Shown: positions 33,141 through 41,653, counted from the stretch's first letter. The stretch is DNA of 64,000 nucleotides from Microvirga lupini (GCF_014191055.1 NZ_JACHWB010000003.1:248001-312000); one strand, 5' to 3'. The notes: a model not told the origin generated them from the sequence alone. Translations and numbers: made by a program.

Positions 33141-33398
33141 ATGCCGAGGATTTTGAGAGCCTTCAGCGCCGCAATGCATGTGCTCGGGCTCGGTGGATGC
33201 GTTGGCTCGGCTGGGATTTCAACCTGGGGGTACCAATCGGGCCCTGGCTACGAGACCTCAAATGCGCAGGAGAGCCGGATTCAGATTGACTCAGCCCAAG
33301 GCCTCACCCGTGAGGCCTGCTCAAGCGTGAGCAGAAGGCAGATTGCTGCGTCGGGCGGGGTCTCGGAGGCTGATCGGACTACCTGCCGCTCCTACTGA
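33141..33398 (+). CDS. Small putative lipoprotein
   Basis: An 85-residue protein with a short lipoprotein signal (MPRILRAFSAAMHVLGLGGC; Cys20 after LGG). The mature part is hydrophilic (STWGYQSGPGYETSNAQESR) with two more cysteines. GAGGGG seven bases upstream of ATG supports translation. No family is recognised. Confidence 0.6.
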   Translation: MPRILRAFSAAMHVLGLGGCVGSAGISTWGYQSGPGYETSNAQESRIQIDSAQGLTREACSSVSRRQIAASGGVSEADRTTCRSY

Positions 33399-33416
33399 TC
33401 CGGTGCATGGCGACAA

Positions 33417-33441
33417 GGAACGAACCTTCACCTTGACCGTT
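33417..33441 (+). promoter_or_regulatory. EcfG-type general stress promoter
   Basis: GGAAC at 33417-33421, 16 bases, then CGTT at 33438-33441. This fits the consensus GGAAC-N16/17-CGTT used by the alphaproteobacterial general stress sigma factor EcfG under PhyR control. It lies 36 bases before the start of the 24-aa membrane protein gene. Confidence 0.65.
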
Positions 33442-33477
33442 GGCATGAGGTCAATTCCATTTCGGGAGAGAATCCTC

Positions 33478-33552
33478 ATGAACAACATCATCTGGCTTAT
33501 CGGTGCTATCGTTGTGGTCCTCGCAATCCTGTCGTTCCTCGGATTGCGCTGA
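33478..33552 (+). CDS. 24-residue membrane peptide
   Basis: Encodes MNNIIWLIGAIVVVLAILSF followed by LGLR: one transmembrane helix with a short basic end. GGGAGAGA seven bases upstream of ATG is a strong ribosome site and a stress-type promoter lies just before it. From memory, nearly identical 24-25 aa peptides occur in many Hyphomicrobiales. Role unknown; such peptides often modulate membrane complexes. Confidence 0.7.
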   Translation: MNNIIWLIGAIVVVLAILSFLGLR

Positions 33553-33665
33553 AAACCCGCGGTGAACCTGCAGGACGGAACCTCGCATCACATGCGCTGT
33601 CCTGCAGTTCTCATCGCGTGCGGTAATGAGCGGTGATGCCACTGACCGTGAGGTAAGGCAGCAGT

Positions 33666-33824
33666 TCATTCCAGAAGAACGAAAACGACTGACGCGACAT
33701 TCATGGCGGCCAGGAGGCTGAGCAAGACCGTGAACAGCGGGATGCATCGCCTTCGCAGTGCTTCGGCGCTCCCGTTTCCCACATTTCCCACATCCGGCTC
33801 CAGAGAAGAATTTCTAAAGGTCAT
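33666..33824 (-). CDS. 52-residue single-helix membrane protein
   Basis: A short minus-strand gene: hydrophilic N terminus MTFRNSSLEPDVGNVGNGSA, basic stretch ALRRRC, then a transmembrane helix IPLFTVLLSLLAAMNVASVV and end FVLLE. AGGAG lies 11 bases before the ATG at 33824 and the positive-inside pattern fits a type II single-span protein. No family known. Confidence 0.5.
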   Translation of the reverse strand: MTFRNSSLEPDVGNVGNGSAEALRRRCIPLFTVLLSLLAAMNVASVVFVLLE

Positions 33825-33928
33825 CCCTCGCCGACTCCTTCGCCTAACCTTACGTTAGTGCAGGCAGAATGAACTCGGCTTAACGAGGCTGACGTGCGGT
33901 TGCACACAAGTCGGCTGCTAGGTTGCCT

Positions 33929-34201
33929 CTAGTGGCGCGTTGCGCCCTTCTGAATCTGGAGGAGCTGCCCCTCGATGGCCCGCATTCTCGTCATCAGCCG
34001 GTCCAGCTCGGAAAGGAGCTGCTTCTCATCCTGTCGAGCCTGCTCGACGGATTCCAACGAGGAACCGTGGCGGATCCGATGCAGAGCATCGGCCAGCTTG
34101 CGGTCGAGAAGCCGCATGTGATGCTCCAGGTCCAAGAATTCCTGGTGAAGCTGGGTCTCCTTGAACACGGTGGGGGTCTCGCGTGAGAACAGTCGGTCCA
34201 A
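33929..34201 (-). CDS. Small coiled-coil protein
   Basis: A 90-residue, highly charged helical protein (FLDLEHHMRLLDRKLADALH, SLESVEQARQDEKQLLSELD, MRAIEGQLLQIQKG) with heptad spacing. The start is uncertain: TTG 34201 gives the full frame but lacks a clear ribosome site; ATG at 34117 is internal. The plus-strand frame opposite is an antisense shadow. Function unknown. Confidence 0.55.
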   Translation of the reverse strand: MDRLFSRETPTVFKETQLHQEFLDLEHHMRLLDRKLADALHRIRHGSSLESVEQARQDEKQLLSELDRLMTRMRAIEGQLLQIQKGATRH

Positions 34202-34545
34202 GCTTAAGCTACAGCTTAGAGGGCGGTTCCTCTAGGGCAAAAAGGTCCCACGAGAAAATTTCTATAAGGCCAAGCTGAAACGGAGAGCTGTGTTCACCGT
34301 TCTGTGATGAGGGTCTTCGCCCGATCGCGCCCTGCGCTCGGGAAAGTTTTATTGTTCGCAACTCTGTGAGGATGCATTCGCGAGCCTTGCTGCTTCTGAT
34401 CGCATTCTGAGTTTCGGCTGTATCGCACCGGCTGTCCGCATGGCGTTTCCGGAGCCGGATTTTTCCCATCAAGCAGAGAGCCTGAGGATTGTTGATCCGT
34501 GGTCGAAAGGCTCCAAAGCATGCAAACCGCAAGAGGAGACGACTT
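34202..34545. other. Intergenic before response regulator, no gene seen
   Basis: About 340 bases. A minus-strand frame (34209-34532) is open but arginine/cysteine-rich and without ribosome site, so I reject it. The region should contain divergent promoters for the coiled-coil gene and the response regulator. Confidence 0.4.
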
Positions 34546-34941
34546 ATGGGACAGAGAATAGCGCCTTATCGCGTGGCCTTGATCGTCGAGGACGATTTTG
34601 AGGTCAGGGGCTTAGCGGCGGCTCTTCTCGAGGAAACCGATCTCAAGGTCGTCGAAACATCCAGCGCGGAAGAGGCGCTGGATTACTTGAACCACCATTC
34701 CGAAGAAGTCGCTTTCCTCTTTGCCGATCTTCGGCTCCCGTGCCTGATGGATGGGTTGGACCTCGTGCGAACCGTGCGGCTCAAGTGGCCTTGGGTCCGC
34801 ACGGTGCTGACCTCCGGCAGGCCCTTGGATGACAAGGCTGATGATGTTCCTCGGGACGTACGCTTCATGCCCAAACCCTGGAGAGCCCTCGAGGTTCTGA
34901 TGGAGGCGGAGAGAGCAGCTCAGTCCTATCGGCGAAACTAA
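34546..34941 (+). CDS. Single-domain response regulator
   Basis: A 131-residue receiver-only protein. The acidic pair is VALIVEDDFEVRGLAAALLE, phospho-acceptor Asp lies in FLFADLRLPCLMDG, the switch Thr in VLTSGR, and the lysine in RFMPKPW. No output domain is present, as in CheY- or FixJ-less SDRRs that act by protein contact. GAGGAG before ATG 34546 defines the start. No kinase gene is adjacent; the HWE/HisKA partner is unknown. Confidence 0.88.
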   Translation: MGQRIAPYRVALIVEDDFEVRGLAAALLEETDLKVVETSSAEEALDYLNHHSEEVAFLFADLRLPCLMDGLDLVRTVRLKWPWVRTVLTSGRPLDDKADDVPRDVRFMPKPWRALEVLMEAERAAQSYRRN

Positions 34942-35042
34942 GAGCGTCCGGGTCGGTGCCTTTCCGCATCCGTGTGACGTGCCCGCGTGGAACCTAGGCG
35001 CTTTCCGGGAATTGGCGTCAGCAGTTCGAAGAGGATTGACTG

Positions 35043-35414
35043 ATGCCGAATACGTCTATTGCCACTGGGTCTTTCTCATCCCGCAGTGAGGCCAACCAAG
35101 CGGTCCAGCGCCTGGTCTCGGCTGGGTTCGCCCGTAACAGCATAGAGCTTCACCGCCATGATGACGATGAGGGCTATGACCTGGAAATTCACACCCGACA
35201 GGAGAATGTCAGGCGGGCAGAGCGCCTGATTCATGACTCGGCGCCGCTCTATGTGGTGCGTGAGACAGCCTCCGGCGTCGTTCAGACCGCCAAATCCTAT
35301 CCCTTCGTTCTGCTTGGAGCGGGCGTTCTGGCAGGGTTTCTGATCTACAGCCTCATTCCGAAGGAAGCGGCCTCGACAGGCCATTCGCATCCACGCAACC
35401 GTCGCAGGCGCTGA
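35043..35414 (+). CDS. Stress-protein-like membrane-tailed protein
   Basis: A 123-residue protein. The first 75 residues (SIATGSFSSRSEANQAVQRL, SAGFARNSIELHRHDDDEGY) have the sequence pattern of the general stress protein 17M/YflT domain. A single transmembrane helix follows (FVLLGAGVLAGFLIYSLIP) and a basic tail HSHPRNRRRR. Topology would put the soluble domain in the cytoplasm. Function unknown; stress-related by resemblance only. Confidence 0.65.
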   Translation: MPNTSIATGSFSSRSEANQAVQRLVSAGFARNSIELHRHDDDEGYDLEIHTRQENVRRAERLIHDSAPLYVVRETASGVVQTAKSYPFVLLGAGVLAGFLIYSLIPKEAASTGHSHPRNRRRR

Positions 35415-35726
35415 AGGTCCGGGCCAATCAACATTGAGGGCCACTGAGCCGGTATGGGTCAGTGGTCCTCTTCTTTGAAGGTCTGTTCTTTCGAGACTCC
35501 CCATAAACTGCCTGATGAGATCCGCTCCTTGATCCGCGGCTTAGGTTTCAGATGCAATTGGACCTTTTAATTCCTTGATGGACTTCCGCTTGGTTTGAGG
35601 TCGCTATCCCGCGCTTTTTGACCATCTATTGCCGCTCTTTAGGGAGAGCAGGCGACGGCCGGTCGCATTGGCTTGATCCACATCCTGCGGCAAAGCTCAG
35701 CTTCATGGGTTGCCGGGGGCTGTGAG
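35415..35726. other. Intergenic, nothing clear
   Basis: About 310 bases between two plus-strand genes. No frame with protein-like composition, no strong hairpin and no clear promoter motif. Confidence 0.35.
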
Positions 35727-35894
35727 ATGCGTGAAGTTATGATGATCTATCTGGGTGGCGTGATCCTGCTCCTTGCAGCCTCGACCATGATCAATGACGA
35801 AGAGGGGATCGGCCTCGACCACATTCTGATCGCCGGGTTCGGCTGGCCGATCCTGACCCCCCTTCTGGCCTTCCGGGCTTGGCACAGCCGCTAA
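35727..35894 (+). CDS. Small membrane protein
   Basis: A 55-residue protein starting MREVMMIYLGGVILLLAAST, a transmembrane helix, an acidic loop MINDEEGIGLDH and a second hydrophobic segment ILIAGFGWPILTPLLAF. I place the start at 35727; ATG 35742 is possible. Two-helix hairpin proteins of this size are common orphans in the group. Function unknown. Confidence 0.5.
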   Translation: MREVMMIYLGGVILLLAASTMINDEEGIGLDHILIAGFGWPILTPLLAFRAWHSR

Positions 35895-35945
35895 GATCGC
35901 AAGCCTTCCTCGGCAGGCACAAGTATTCCTGTGACGTGAGGATGT

Positions 35946-36263
35946 CTAATTCCGTGAGGGCGTGGAGCGCGGCGTGCAGCGGTACCCGATCGGGCATTGA
36001 GCTGTATCGGCCGTTGGAACCCATGCCGGATCCAGGGTTTCTCCGGCCATGCAGAATCCATACGATCCAACATAGCGGTCGTAGGTGAGGGGGCCTGTAT
36101 TGAGGACCACGGCTCTTTGCGAGGCGACAAGGTTCTGTGCCTGAGCGCACGACATTCTCAAGGTTAGCGGATGGCTCTGAGCCAGAGCATCGGTCCCGAC
36201 CGACATGATCATGAGGATAGCCACTACGCCGGCTGAGCGAAGCAGGAGGGAACCGGAGCGCAT
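35946..36263 (-). CDS. Small secreted protein, TYDRYV family, copy 2
   Basis: A 105-residue exported protein with signal GVVAILMIMSVGTDALAQ. The mature pattern MSCAQAQNLVASQRAVVLNT, PLTYDRYVGSYGFC, WVPTADTAQCPIGYRC matches the protein at 31233-31526 position for position, including four cysteines. GGAG precedes ATG 36263. The two are paralogues about 4.5 kb apart in opposite orientation, so not a fresh tandem duplication. Confidence 0.8.
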   Translation of the reverse strand: MRSGSLLLRSAGVVAILMIMSVGTDALAQSHPLTLRMSCAQAQNLVASQRAVVLNTGPLTYDRYVGSYGFCMAGETLDPAWVPTADTAQCPIGYRCTPRSTPSRN

Positions 36264-36397
36264 TGTTTATCTCCAATGGACGTTGAAGAGGCGCTCTCGA
36301 CACTATCCAACAACAAGATCGCTCGATGTGCCTGCATGCACACCGAGCGTTTGGAACAGTGACGCCGGTATTCGCCCCGGCTCATATGAAATCCTGG

Positions 36398-37525
36398 TCA
36401 GATAATCTGAAAGTCCAGCGATGTGATCCTCAGCCCGACCGAGAGCTTCGCGAAGGCGACCTGCTCGATGGCGCCGGTGCCATCGGCATCGTAGTACAGG
36501 AAACCATCGTCCCGATCATAGATGATGCGATCTGTCGAATCGCGGGCTTCATCGCCTGTGCGGAACAATGCCGATTTCAGGCGGCCGGCGGATCCGACTT
36601 CCTTGAACACACTGTTCTGAAGCCAGATCGTGTCATCCGCGACCGAGAAATCACGTACGACGTCGACATCCGTCGTTCCGTTAGGGGCAGTATAGAAGAC
36701 GAAGGCATCCTGTCCTGAGCCGCCGATCAGGTTGTCCTGCTCGGAGCCTCCATAGAGGCGATCATTGCCGGAGCCTCCAGAAAGCCTGTCCTTGCCTGAA
36801 CTGCCGAAGAGGAGGTCATGACCGGTGCCGCCATACAGAGCGTCGTGACCAGTCGCCCCCCCGACGTAATCGCTTTTGTCACCACCAAAAAGAGTGTCAT
36901 TGCCGTTGCCAGCATTGATGCGGTCATTCCCATCCTCACCGGAGAGTCGGTCATTTCCATTGCGACCATAGAGCCTGTCATTGCCGATACCACCCATAAT
37001 CCGGTCGTTGTTTCCCGTGCCATAGAGGATGTCATCCACGTACATGTATTGGAGCTGCCCATAGAGAGGCGCGTCGGACCGGCTCACGCCGTCCGGGAAG
37101 CTTTTCGTCAGGTCGAGACCGGCCGAGTGGAGAACCGATGCGACAACGGAGTTGCTGTTCAGGTCTCCTCCGGGAGCTTCGCGGATAATGTCGATACTGT
37201 AATCCAGGTCCGCGGCCTCGATGTTGTTGGCATGCTGCACCATGATCTTCCAGACATCATTGGCGTTCCTCGTCCCGAGATCGAGAACTTCGCGATGTCT
37301 CTCCTCCGGAGTGTCCGAGCCTCTCCTGTCGGGGGATGTCGCCAGGTTCGCATCGGCCAGCGTCTCAAGATCACCATTCGATCCTGCCGTGCCCCGGATC
37401 ACCTTTTCCGAGATCACACGACCCTGTTCATCCGTGACGGTCTTGACGAGATAAAGGTGAAGAAACCCGGTATCGATCCCTTCAAATTCAACAGGCTTGG
37501 CCTCGATGGCAATCACGGTGGGCAT
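36398..37525 (-). CDS. RTX calcium-binding exported protein
   Basis: A 375-residue protein. The N-terminal 160 residues (PTVIAIEAKPVEFEGIDTGF, a YLVKTVTDEQGRVI strand pair) form a domain seen in several RTX proteins of unknown role. Residues about 165-280 carry some nine RTX nonapeptides (IGNDRLYGRNGNDRLSGEDG). The last 85 residues DDTIWLQNSVFKEVGSAG to SLDFQII match the terminal module of the other RTX proteins. No Sec signal, consistent with type I export. The exporter is not in the window. Confidence 0.85.
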   Translation of the reverse strand: MPTVIAIEAKPVEFEGIDTGFLHLYLVKTVTDEQGRVISEKVIRGTAGSNGDLETLADANLATSPDRRGSDTPEERHREVLDLGTRNANDVWKIMVQHANNIEAADLDYSIDIIREAPGGDLNSNSVVASVLHSAGLDLTKSFPDGVSRSDAPLYGQLQYMYVDDILYGTGNNDRIMGGIGNDRLYGRNGNDRLSGEDGNDRINAGNGNDTLFGGDKSDYVGGATGHDALYGGTGHDLLFGSSGKDRLSGGSGNDRLYGGSEQDNLIGGSGQDAFVFYTAPNGTTDVDVVRDFSVADDTIWLQNSVFKEVGSAGRLKSALFRTGDEARDSTDRIIYDRDDGFLYYDADGTGAIEQVAFAKLSVGLRITSLDFQII

Positions 37526-37730
37526 AAGCAGACTCCTACAGCGGGCCGGGTTGCCCCGGGCCCTTCATGGCTCCTTGATCATCAACTTTGCCGATGGCTT
37601 TGCCGTTCCGTAGAAAGCTTTGAAATCAAACGTTTTGGTTGTCGCAGCCGGCTCATAGAGGTCAGGCCGCAAGGCTGCCTCCCGGAAGCTGCGCCTCTCC
37701 AGGTGATGTCTGCGATGTTAGGTTATGGAA

Positions 37731-37816
37731 TGGTGCGGACGGCGGGGGTCGAACCCGCACGGGCATAGCCCGAGGGATTTTAAGTCCCTTGCGTCTACCG
37801 GTTTCGCCACGTCCGC
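37731..37816 (-). tRNA. tRNA-Leu(UAA)
   Basis: Read on the minus strand: acceptor GCGGACG pairs with CGTCCGC, D-arm GGCGAAACCGGTAGACGC, anticodon stem-loop GGGACTTAAAATCCC with anticodon TAA, a long variable arm CTCGGGCTATGCCCG typical of class II tRNAs, T-arm GCGGGTTCGACCCCCGC, and an encoded CCA (37731-37733). Confidence 0.96.
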
Positions 37817-37883
37817 TTCGGAGAAGAGGGTTATCGGGCCGCGGGCTTGAGCGCAAGCCCAACCATGCGCCGCGGAGCCTTGC

Positions 37884-39071
37884 TCAATCCGGCGTGCGGA
37901 AGCCGTAGAGCCAGTCGTAGCGCTTCGTCATGCCCTCGGGCCCAAGATGGCGCATGACCCGGTCGCGCCCGAAGGCCACCAGCGGGCCCGCATGGTAGAT
38001 GCGCCCGTTGGTGCGCGCCTCCTTCTGGACCCGGGTTGCCCTTCCAAAGCGTTCTCTCTCGTAGATTGAGAGGATCTGCGGGATGCCGGTGGGCGTATCG
38101 CGCAGCAGGGAGGCAAGGGTCGCCGCCTCCTCGATTGCCATCGCGGCTCCCTGGGCCAGGAACGGCAGGACCGGGTGAGCGGCATCGCCGAGGAGGGCAA
38201 TCCGGCCCTTGGCGAGGCGTTCGACCGGGTGGTCGAAGAGCGACCAGCGCAGCCATTCCTGAGGTTGATAGAGAAGATCGCGCAGAGCAGGAGCAGCCGA
38301 GGCATAGCGGGCGATGAGGTCCTCCCGGTGGCCGGGCGCGGCCCAGCCCTCGACGGGAGCAGGATTTCTCTCGATCGCCACGACATTGACCAATCTGCCG
38401 CCCGCAATCGGGTAATGCACCACATGGCCCTGAGACCCGAGCCAGAGGCCGGTCTCGTCACCTGCGAGTTCGACCGGGGCGGCGCTGCGCTCGAGCGTAG
38501 CCCGCCAGGCGACATAGCCGCGGTAGGTAGGCGGTGTCCTGTCGACAAGCTGCTGCCTGACCTTGGACCAGACCCCATCGGCGCCGACGATCATGTCGGC
38601 CGTGACGGTCTCTTGCGCACCGCTGGCGGAAACCCACGTGAGGGAGGCTTGCGAGGCGCTGCTCTCGGCGCTCTCCACCGTTCGCCCCATCACAAGGCGG
38701 ATCGACGGTTCGGAGCGGACGGCATCGAGCAGGATCGTCTGGAGATCGGCCCGGTGCACGACCCAGTAGGGCGCCTCGAACCGCTCGCGCATGAAGGCGC
38801 CGAGCGCCACTTCGCCAATGGGCTTGCCCGAACGGATGGCGCGCACCACCACGCGCTTCGGCTCCGTCGCCACGCGGCGTAGCGCCGGCCCGAGACCAAG
38901 TTTGATGAGGACGCGGCTGGCATTGGGCGAGAGCTGGAGGCCGGCCCCGACCTCGCTGAACCCGGTCCGGCGCTCGATGAGCGTTACCGCATGGCCCTGC
39001 CGGGCCAAGGCCAAAGTCGCCGTCAGGCCGCCGATGCCGGCGCCGACGACTGCGATCGAGAGATTTTGCAC
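37884..39071 (-). CDS. FAD-dependent aromatic-ring-type monooxygenase
   Basis: A 395-residue group A flavoprotein monooxygenase like salicylate or 3-hydroxybenzoate hydroxylases. FAD motif IAVVGAGIGGLTATLALARQ at the N terminus, DG motif IVGADGVWSKVRQQL near residue 160, GD motif ALLGDAAHPVLPFLAQGAAM near 290. The start is GTG 39071, immediately after the TAA of the zinc-finger gene, so the two are coupled. The substrate is unknown. In Hyphomicrobiales this gene commonly sits beside a short zinc-finger gene. Confidence 0.88.
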   Translation of the reverse strand: MQNLSIAVVGAGIGGLTATLALARQGHAVTLIERRTGFSEVGAGLQLSPNASRVLIKLGLGPALRRVATEPKRVVVRAIRSGKPIGEVALGAFMRERFEAPYWVVHRADLQTILLDAVRSEPSIRLVMGRTVESAESSASQASLTWVSASGAQETVTADMIVGADGVWSKVRQQLVDRTPPTYRGYVAWRATLERSAAPVELAGDETGLWLGSQGHVVHYPIAGGRLVNVVAIERNPAPVEGWAAPGHREDLIARYASAAPALRDLLYQPQEWLRWSLFDHPVERLAKGRIALLGDAAHPVLPFLAQGAAMAIEEAATLASLLRDTPTGIPQILSIYERERFGRATRVQKEARTNGRIYHAGPLVAFGRDRVMRHLGPEGMTKRYDWLYGFRTPD

Positions 39072-39335
39072 TTACCGCGAGGAGGCGGAGGTCGCGAAAT
39101 CGGGCTCCCAGACGCATTCAGCCGGGCGGGCCTCATCGACCTTCAGCGAAGGATCATACTTGAACAGGGTCGAGCAGTAGGAGCAGACCGTCTCGGTGTC
39201 ATAGCCCATGTCGATGAAGATATGGGGATGATCGAAGGGCGGCGTCGCTCCGATGCACATGAACTCCTTCGAGCCCACGTGAATGACGGGAACGCCCGGA
39301 TCGTTGTGGAAGTGGGGAGTGCCTTTGTCAGCCAT
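39072..39335 (-). CDS. Zinc-finger domain protein (zf-CHCC type)
   Basis: An 87-residue protein whose C-terminal half has the CHCC zinc signature seen in mitochondrial NDUFS6: EFMCIGATPPFDHPHIFIDM, then VCSYCSTLFKY (Cys-x2-Cys). It may bind zinc and assist respiratory complex I or another enzyme; the link is by family only. ATG 39335 is chosen because conserved residues begin there. It is followed without a gap by the FAD monooxygenase. Confidence 0.88.
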   Translation of the reverse strand: MADKGTPHFHNDPGVPVIHVGSKEFMCIGATPPFDHPHIFIDMGYDTETVCSYCSTLFKYDPSLKVDEARPAECVWEPDFATSASSR

Positions 39336-39480
39336 TGCCGTTGCTCTGAAGCGATGAAATTGGCGCGCACCATAATGGCCGATCGGCCATGCGCCTAGAG
39401 CAAATTTCCACCGATTGCATCCCGCGCCCGAGGTGTTAGGTAGAACTCTACCCCTGGTTCCCTCCAACGCCACCGGTTCC

Positions 39481-40245
39481 ATGCGCTATTTCAATTCCAA
39501 CGGCGTGAGCATCGCCTATATCGACGTGCCGCCCCATGAGGGTCAGGGCGATCCGATCCTGCTGATCCACGGCTTCGCCTCGAACCACGCCGTCAACTGG
39601 GTCAACACGCTTTGGGTGAAGACGCTGACGCGGGCCGGATACCGGGTCGTCGCCTTCGACAACCGTGGCCACGGGCAGAGCGAGAAGCTCTACGATCCCG
39701 AGGCCTACAATTCCTATCGCATGGCAGAGGACGGCTGCCGGCTGCTCGACCATCTCGGCATCGAACGCGCTGACGTGATGGGCTATTCGATGGGCGCGCG
39801 GATCACCGCCCACATGGCGCTCACCACCCCGGAGCGGATGCGCTCCATGCTGCTCGGCGGCTTGGGCATCCATCTCGTCGAGGGCGTTGGACTGCCGCTC
39901 GGCATCGCGGATGCAATGGAGGTGCGCTCCCTCGATGATCTCACCGATCCGATGCAGCGCATGTTCCGGGCCTTTGCCGAGCAGACGGGCAGCGACCTCA
40001 AGGCGCTGGCCGCCTGCATTCGTGGGTCGCGGCAGGTGCTGACCGAAGACGAAGTCGCCTCCATCACGCTGCCGACCCTGGTCTCGGTCGGCACCAGGGA
40101 CGACGTATCGGGCTCGGGGCCGGAACTCGCCAGGCTGATCCCGAACGCGAAGGCGCTCGATATTCCGGGGCGCGACCACAATCTCGCCGTGGGCGACAAA
40201 GTACACAAGCAGGGCGTGCTCGACTTCCTGGCGCAACGCCCGTGA
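39481..40245 (+). CDS. Alpha/beta hydrolase
   Basis: A 254-residue alpha/beta hydrolase. Oxyanion motif PILLIHGFASNHAVNW, Asp-rich turn VVAFDNRGHGQSEKLYDP, nucleophile elbow VMGYSMGARITAHMAL (Ser in GYSMG), acid in SVGTRDDVSGSG and catalytic His in GRDHNLAVGDK. Typical of esterase/haloperoxidase-like enzymes; substrate unknown. Divergent from the zinc-finger/monooxygenase pair. Confidence 0.88.
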   Translation: MRYFNSNGVSIAYIDVPPHEGQGDPILLIHGFASNHAVNWVNTLWVKTLTRAGYRVVAFDNRGHGQSEKLYDPEAYNSYRMAEDGCRLLDHLGIERADVMGYSMGARITAHMALTTPERMRSMLLGGLGIHLVEGVGLPLGIADAMEVRSLDDLTDPMQRMFRAFAEQTGSDLKALAACIRGSRQVLTEDEVASITLPTLVSVGTRDDVSGSGPELARLIPNAKALDIPGRDHNLAVGDKVHKQGVLDFLAQRP

Positions 40246-40302
40246 CGCGCATGCCTTTGCTTTAAAGAGTCTTCCCCATATCTCTGCCGTCAGGAGCATC
40301 GA

Positions 40303-40794
40303 ATGACCCGACTTGATTCTGTGATCCGACGGCTGACCGCCCAGCGCGACCTCCTGAATTGGGCCGCTCAGGAGATCGGTCCGACCGGACTCATCCTCGA
40401 ACTCGGCCTCGGCAATGGCCGCACCTACGATCACCTGCGGACCCGGTTGCCCGACCGGGAGATCTACGCCTTCGAGCGCTCCCCGGCGGCCCATCCGGAT
40501 TGCTATCCGCCTGAAGGCTACCTGATCGTCGGCGACATCTTCGAGACCCTGCCGAGTTTCATCGAGCGGATGGGGCAGGGCTCCGCTGCATTGATCCATA
40601 CGGATATCGGCACGGGCGACGAGGTGGCGAACCGCCAGCTTGCCCTGCGACTGTCACCGCTGCTCGATTCCCTGCTTCAGCCCGGAGGGCTCCTGATCGC
40701 GGATCGGGCTTTCGAGATGCCGTCCTGTACCGACATTTCGTCCCGGGCGAACGTGCCCGAAGGCCGCTACTTCGTCTATCGCCGGAACGCTTAA
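40303..40794 (+). CDS. Class I SAM-dependent methyltransferase
   Basis: A 163-residue methyltransferase-fold protein: ILELGLGNGRTYDHLRTRLP (motif I), EIYAFERSPAAHPDCYPPEG, LIVGDIFETLPSFIERMGQG and LLQPGGLLIADRAF. The order and the short length fit the Methyltransf_17-type family of small alphaproteobacterial proteins. Substrate unknown. AGGAGC precedes the ATG. It converges on the enoyl-CoA hydratase gene, with only 2 bases between their ends. Confidence 0.82.
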   Translation: MTRLDSVIRRLTAQRDLLNWAAQEIGPTGLILELGLGNGRTYDHLRTRLPDREIYAFERSPAAHPDCYPPEGYLIVGDIFETLPSFIERMGQGSAALIHTDIGTGDEVANRQLALRLSPLLDSLLQPGGLLIADRAFEMPSCTDISSRANVPEGRYFVYRRNA

Positions 40795-40796
40795 GC

Positions 40797-41597
40797 CTAG
40801 CGGCCGCTGAAGGCCGGAGGGCGCTTCTGGAGAAAGGCGTCGCGCCCCTCCGCTGCATCGGCGCTGTCGAAGCATTGATCTGCGAGGGCGACCGGGTCGG
40901 CATCGGGATGCCCAACGCCAACCGCTTCATCGATGGCCACCTTGGCGGCCTTGATCGTCAGGGGCGCATTCTCCGCAATGCTCTCCGTGAGCGCCTGTGT
41001 GACCTGTTCCAGCTCGCCGTCGGGAACCAGCCTCTGCACGACTCCGAGACGCTGCGCCTCCTGGGCGCCGATCCGCCGTGCGGTGAAGAACAGGTCTTTC
41101 GCCGCAGGGGCGCCGACGGCAGCGGTTACGAGCTTCATGGCCCCCGGAGGGTAGCCGACCCCGAGACGCGCTGCCGGAATGCCGAAGATGGCACTCTCAG
41201 AGGCAACCCGCAGGTCGCAGGAGAGGGCAAGGCCGAAGCCGCCGCCGAGGCAGAAGCCGCGAATCATGGCGATGACGGGCTTGGAGCAATGGGAGACGGC
41301 CCAGAAGGCCGCTTCATTGGCGGCCTCATAAAGCCGCCCGCCCTCCGCATCGGCCCGTACCGTCGCGAATTCGGCAATGTCCGCTCCGGAGGCAAAGGAG
41401 GCTTGCCCCACACCTCTCAGGACGATGACCCGGACATCCGGGTCCCGGTCGAGAGCCTCCATGAGTGCCGGGAAAGCCTTCCACATCTCCAGGTCCACGG
41501 CATTGTGTTTGGCAACATTGTCGATGGCCACGGTTGCAATGCTGCCGCTGAGGGAAACGGCAAGCTTGGATGTCGCAGGCGAAAAAGAGTAGATCAT
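40797..41597 (-). CDS. Enoyl-CoA hydratase/isomerase-family protein
   Basis: A 266-residue crotonase-fold enzyme. CoA-binding and oxyanion segments are QASFASGADIAEFATVR and AMIRGFCLGGGFGLALSCDL; the second half has FGIPAARLGVGYPPGAMKLV. The usual catalytic Glu in the GGGxE position is replaced by Gly (GGGFG), so hydratase activity is uncertain and another crotonase reaction is possible. The C terminus FLQKRPPAFSGR is canonical. Divergent from cysE across a large palindrome. Confidence 0.88.
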   Translation of the reverse strand: MIYSFSPATSKLAVSLSGSIATVAIDNVAKHNAVDLEMWKAFPALMEALDRDPDVRVIVLRGVGQASFASGADIAEFATVRADAEGGRLYEAANEAAFWAVSHCSKPVIAMIRGFCLGGGFGLALSCDLRVASESAIFGIPAARLGVGYPPGAMKLVTAAVGAPAAKDLFFTARRIGAQEAQRLGVVQRLVPDGELEQVTQALTESIAENAPLTIKAAKVAIDEAVGVGHPDADPVALADQCFDSADAAEGRDAFLQKRPPAFSGR

Positions 41598-41653
41598 GGC
41601 TCGTTTGGATCTGTGGTAAGGGCCCCGGCTTCTTATTTATGATTGAAGCAATA

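Noticed and set aside
34209-34532. 107-codon minus-strand frame
   Set aside because: Cys/Arg-rich, no ribosome site, lies in the control region of the response regulator.
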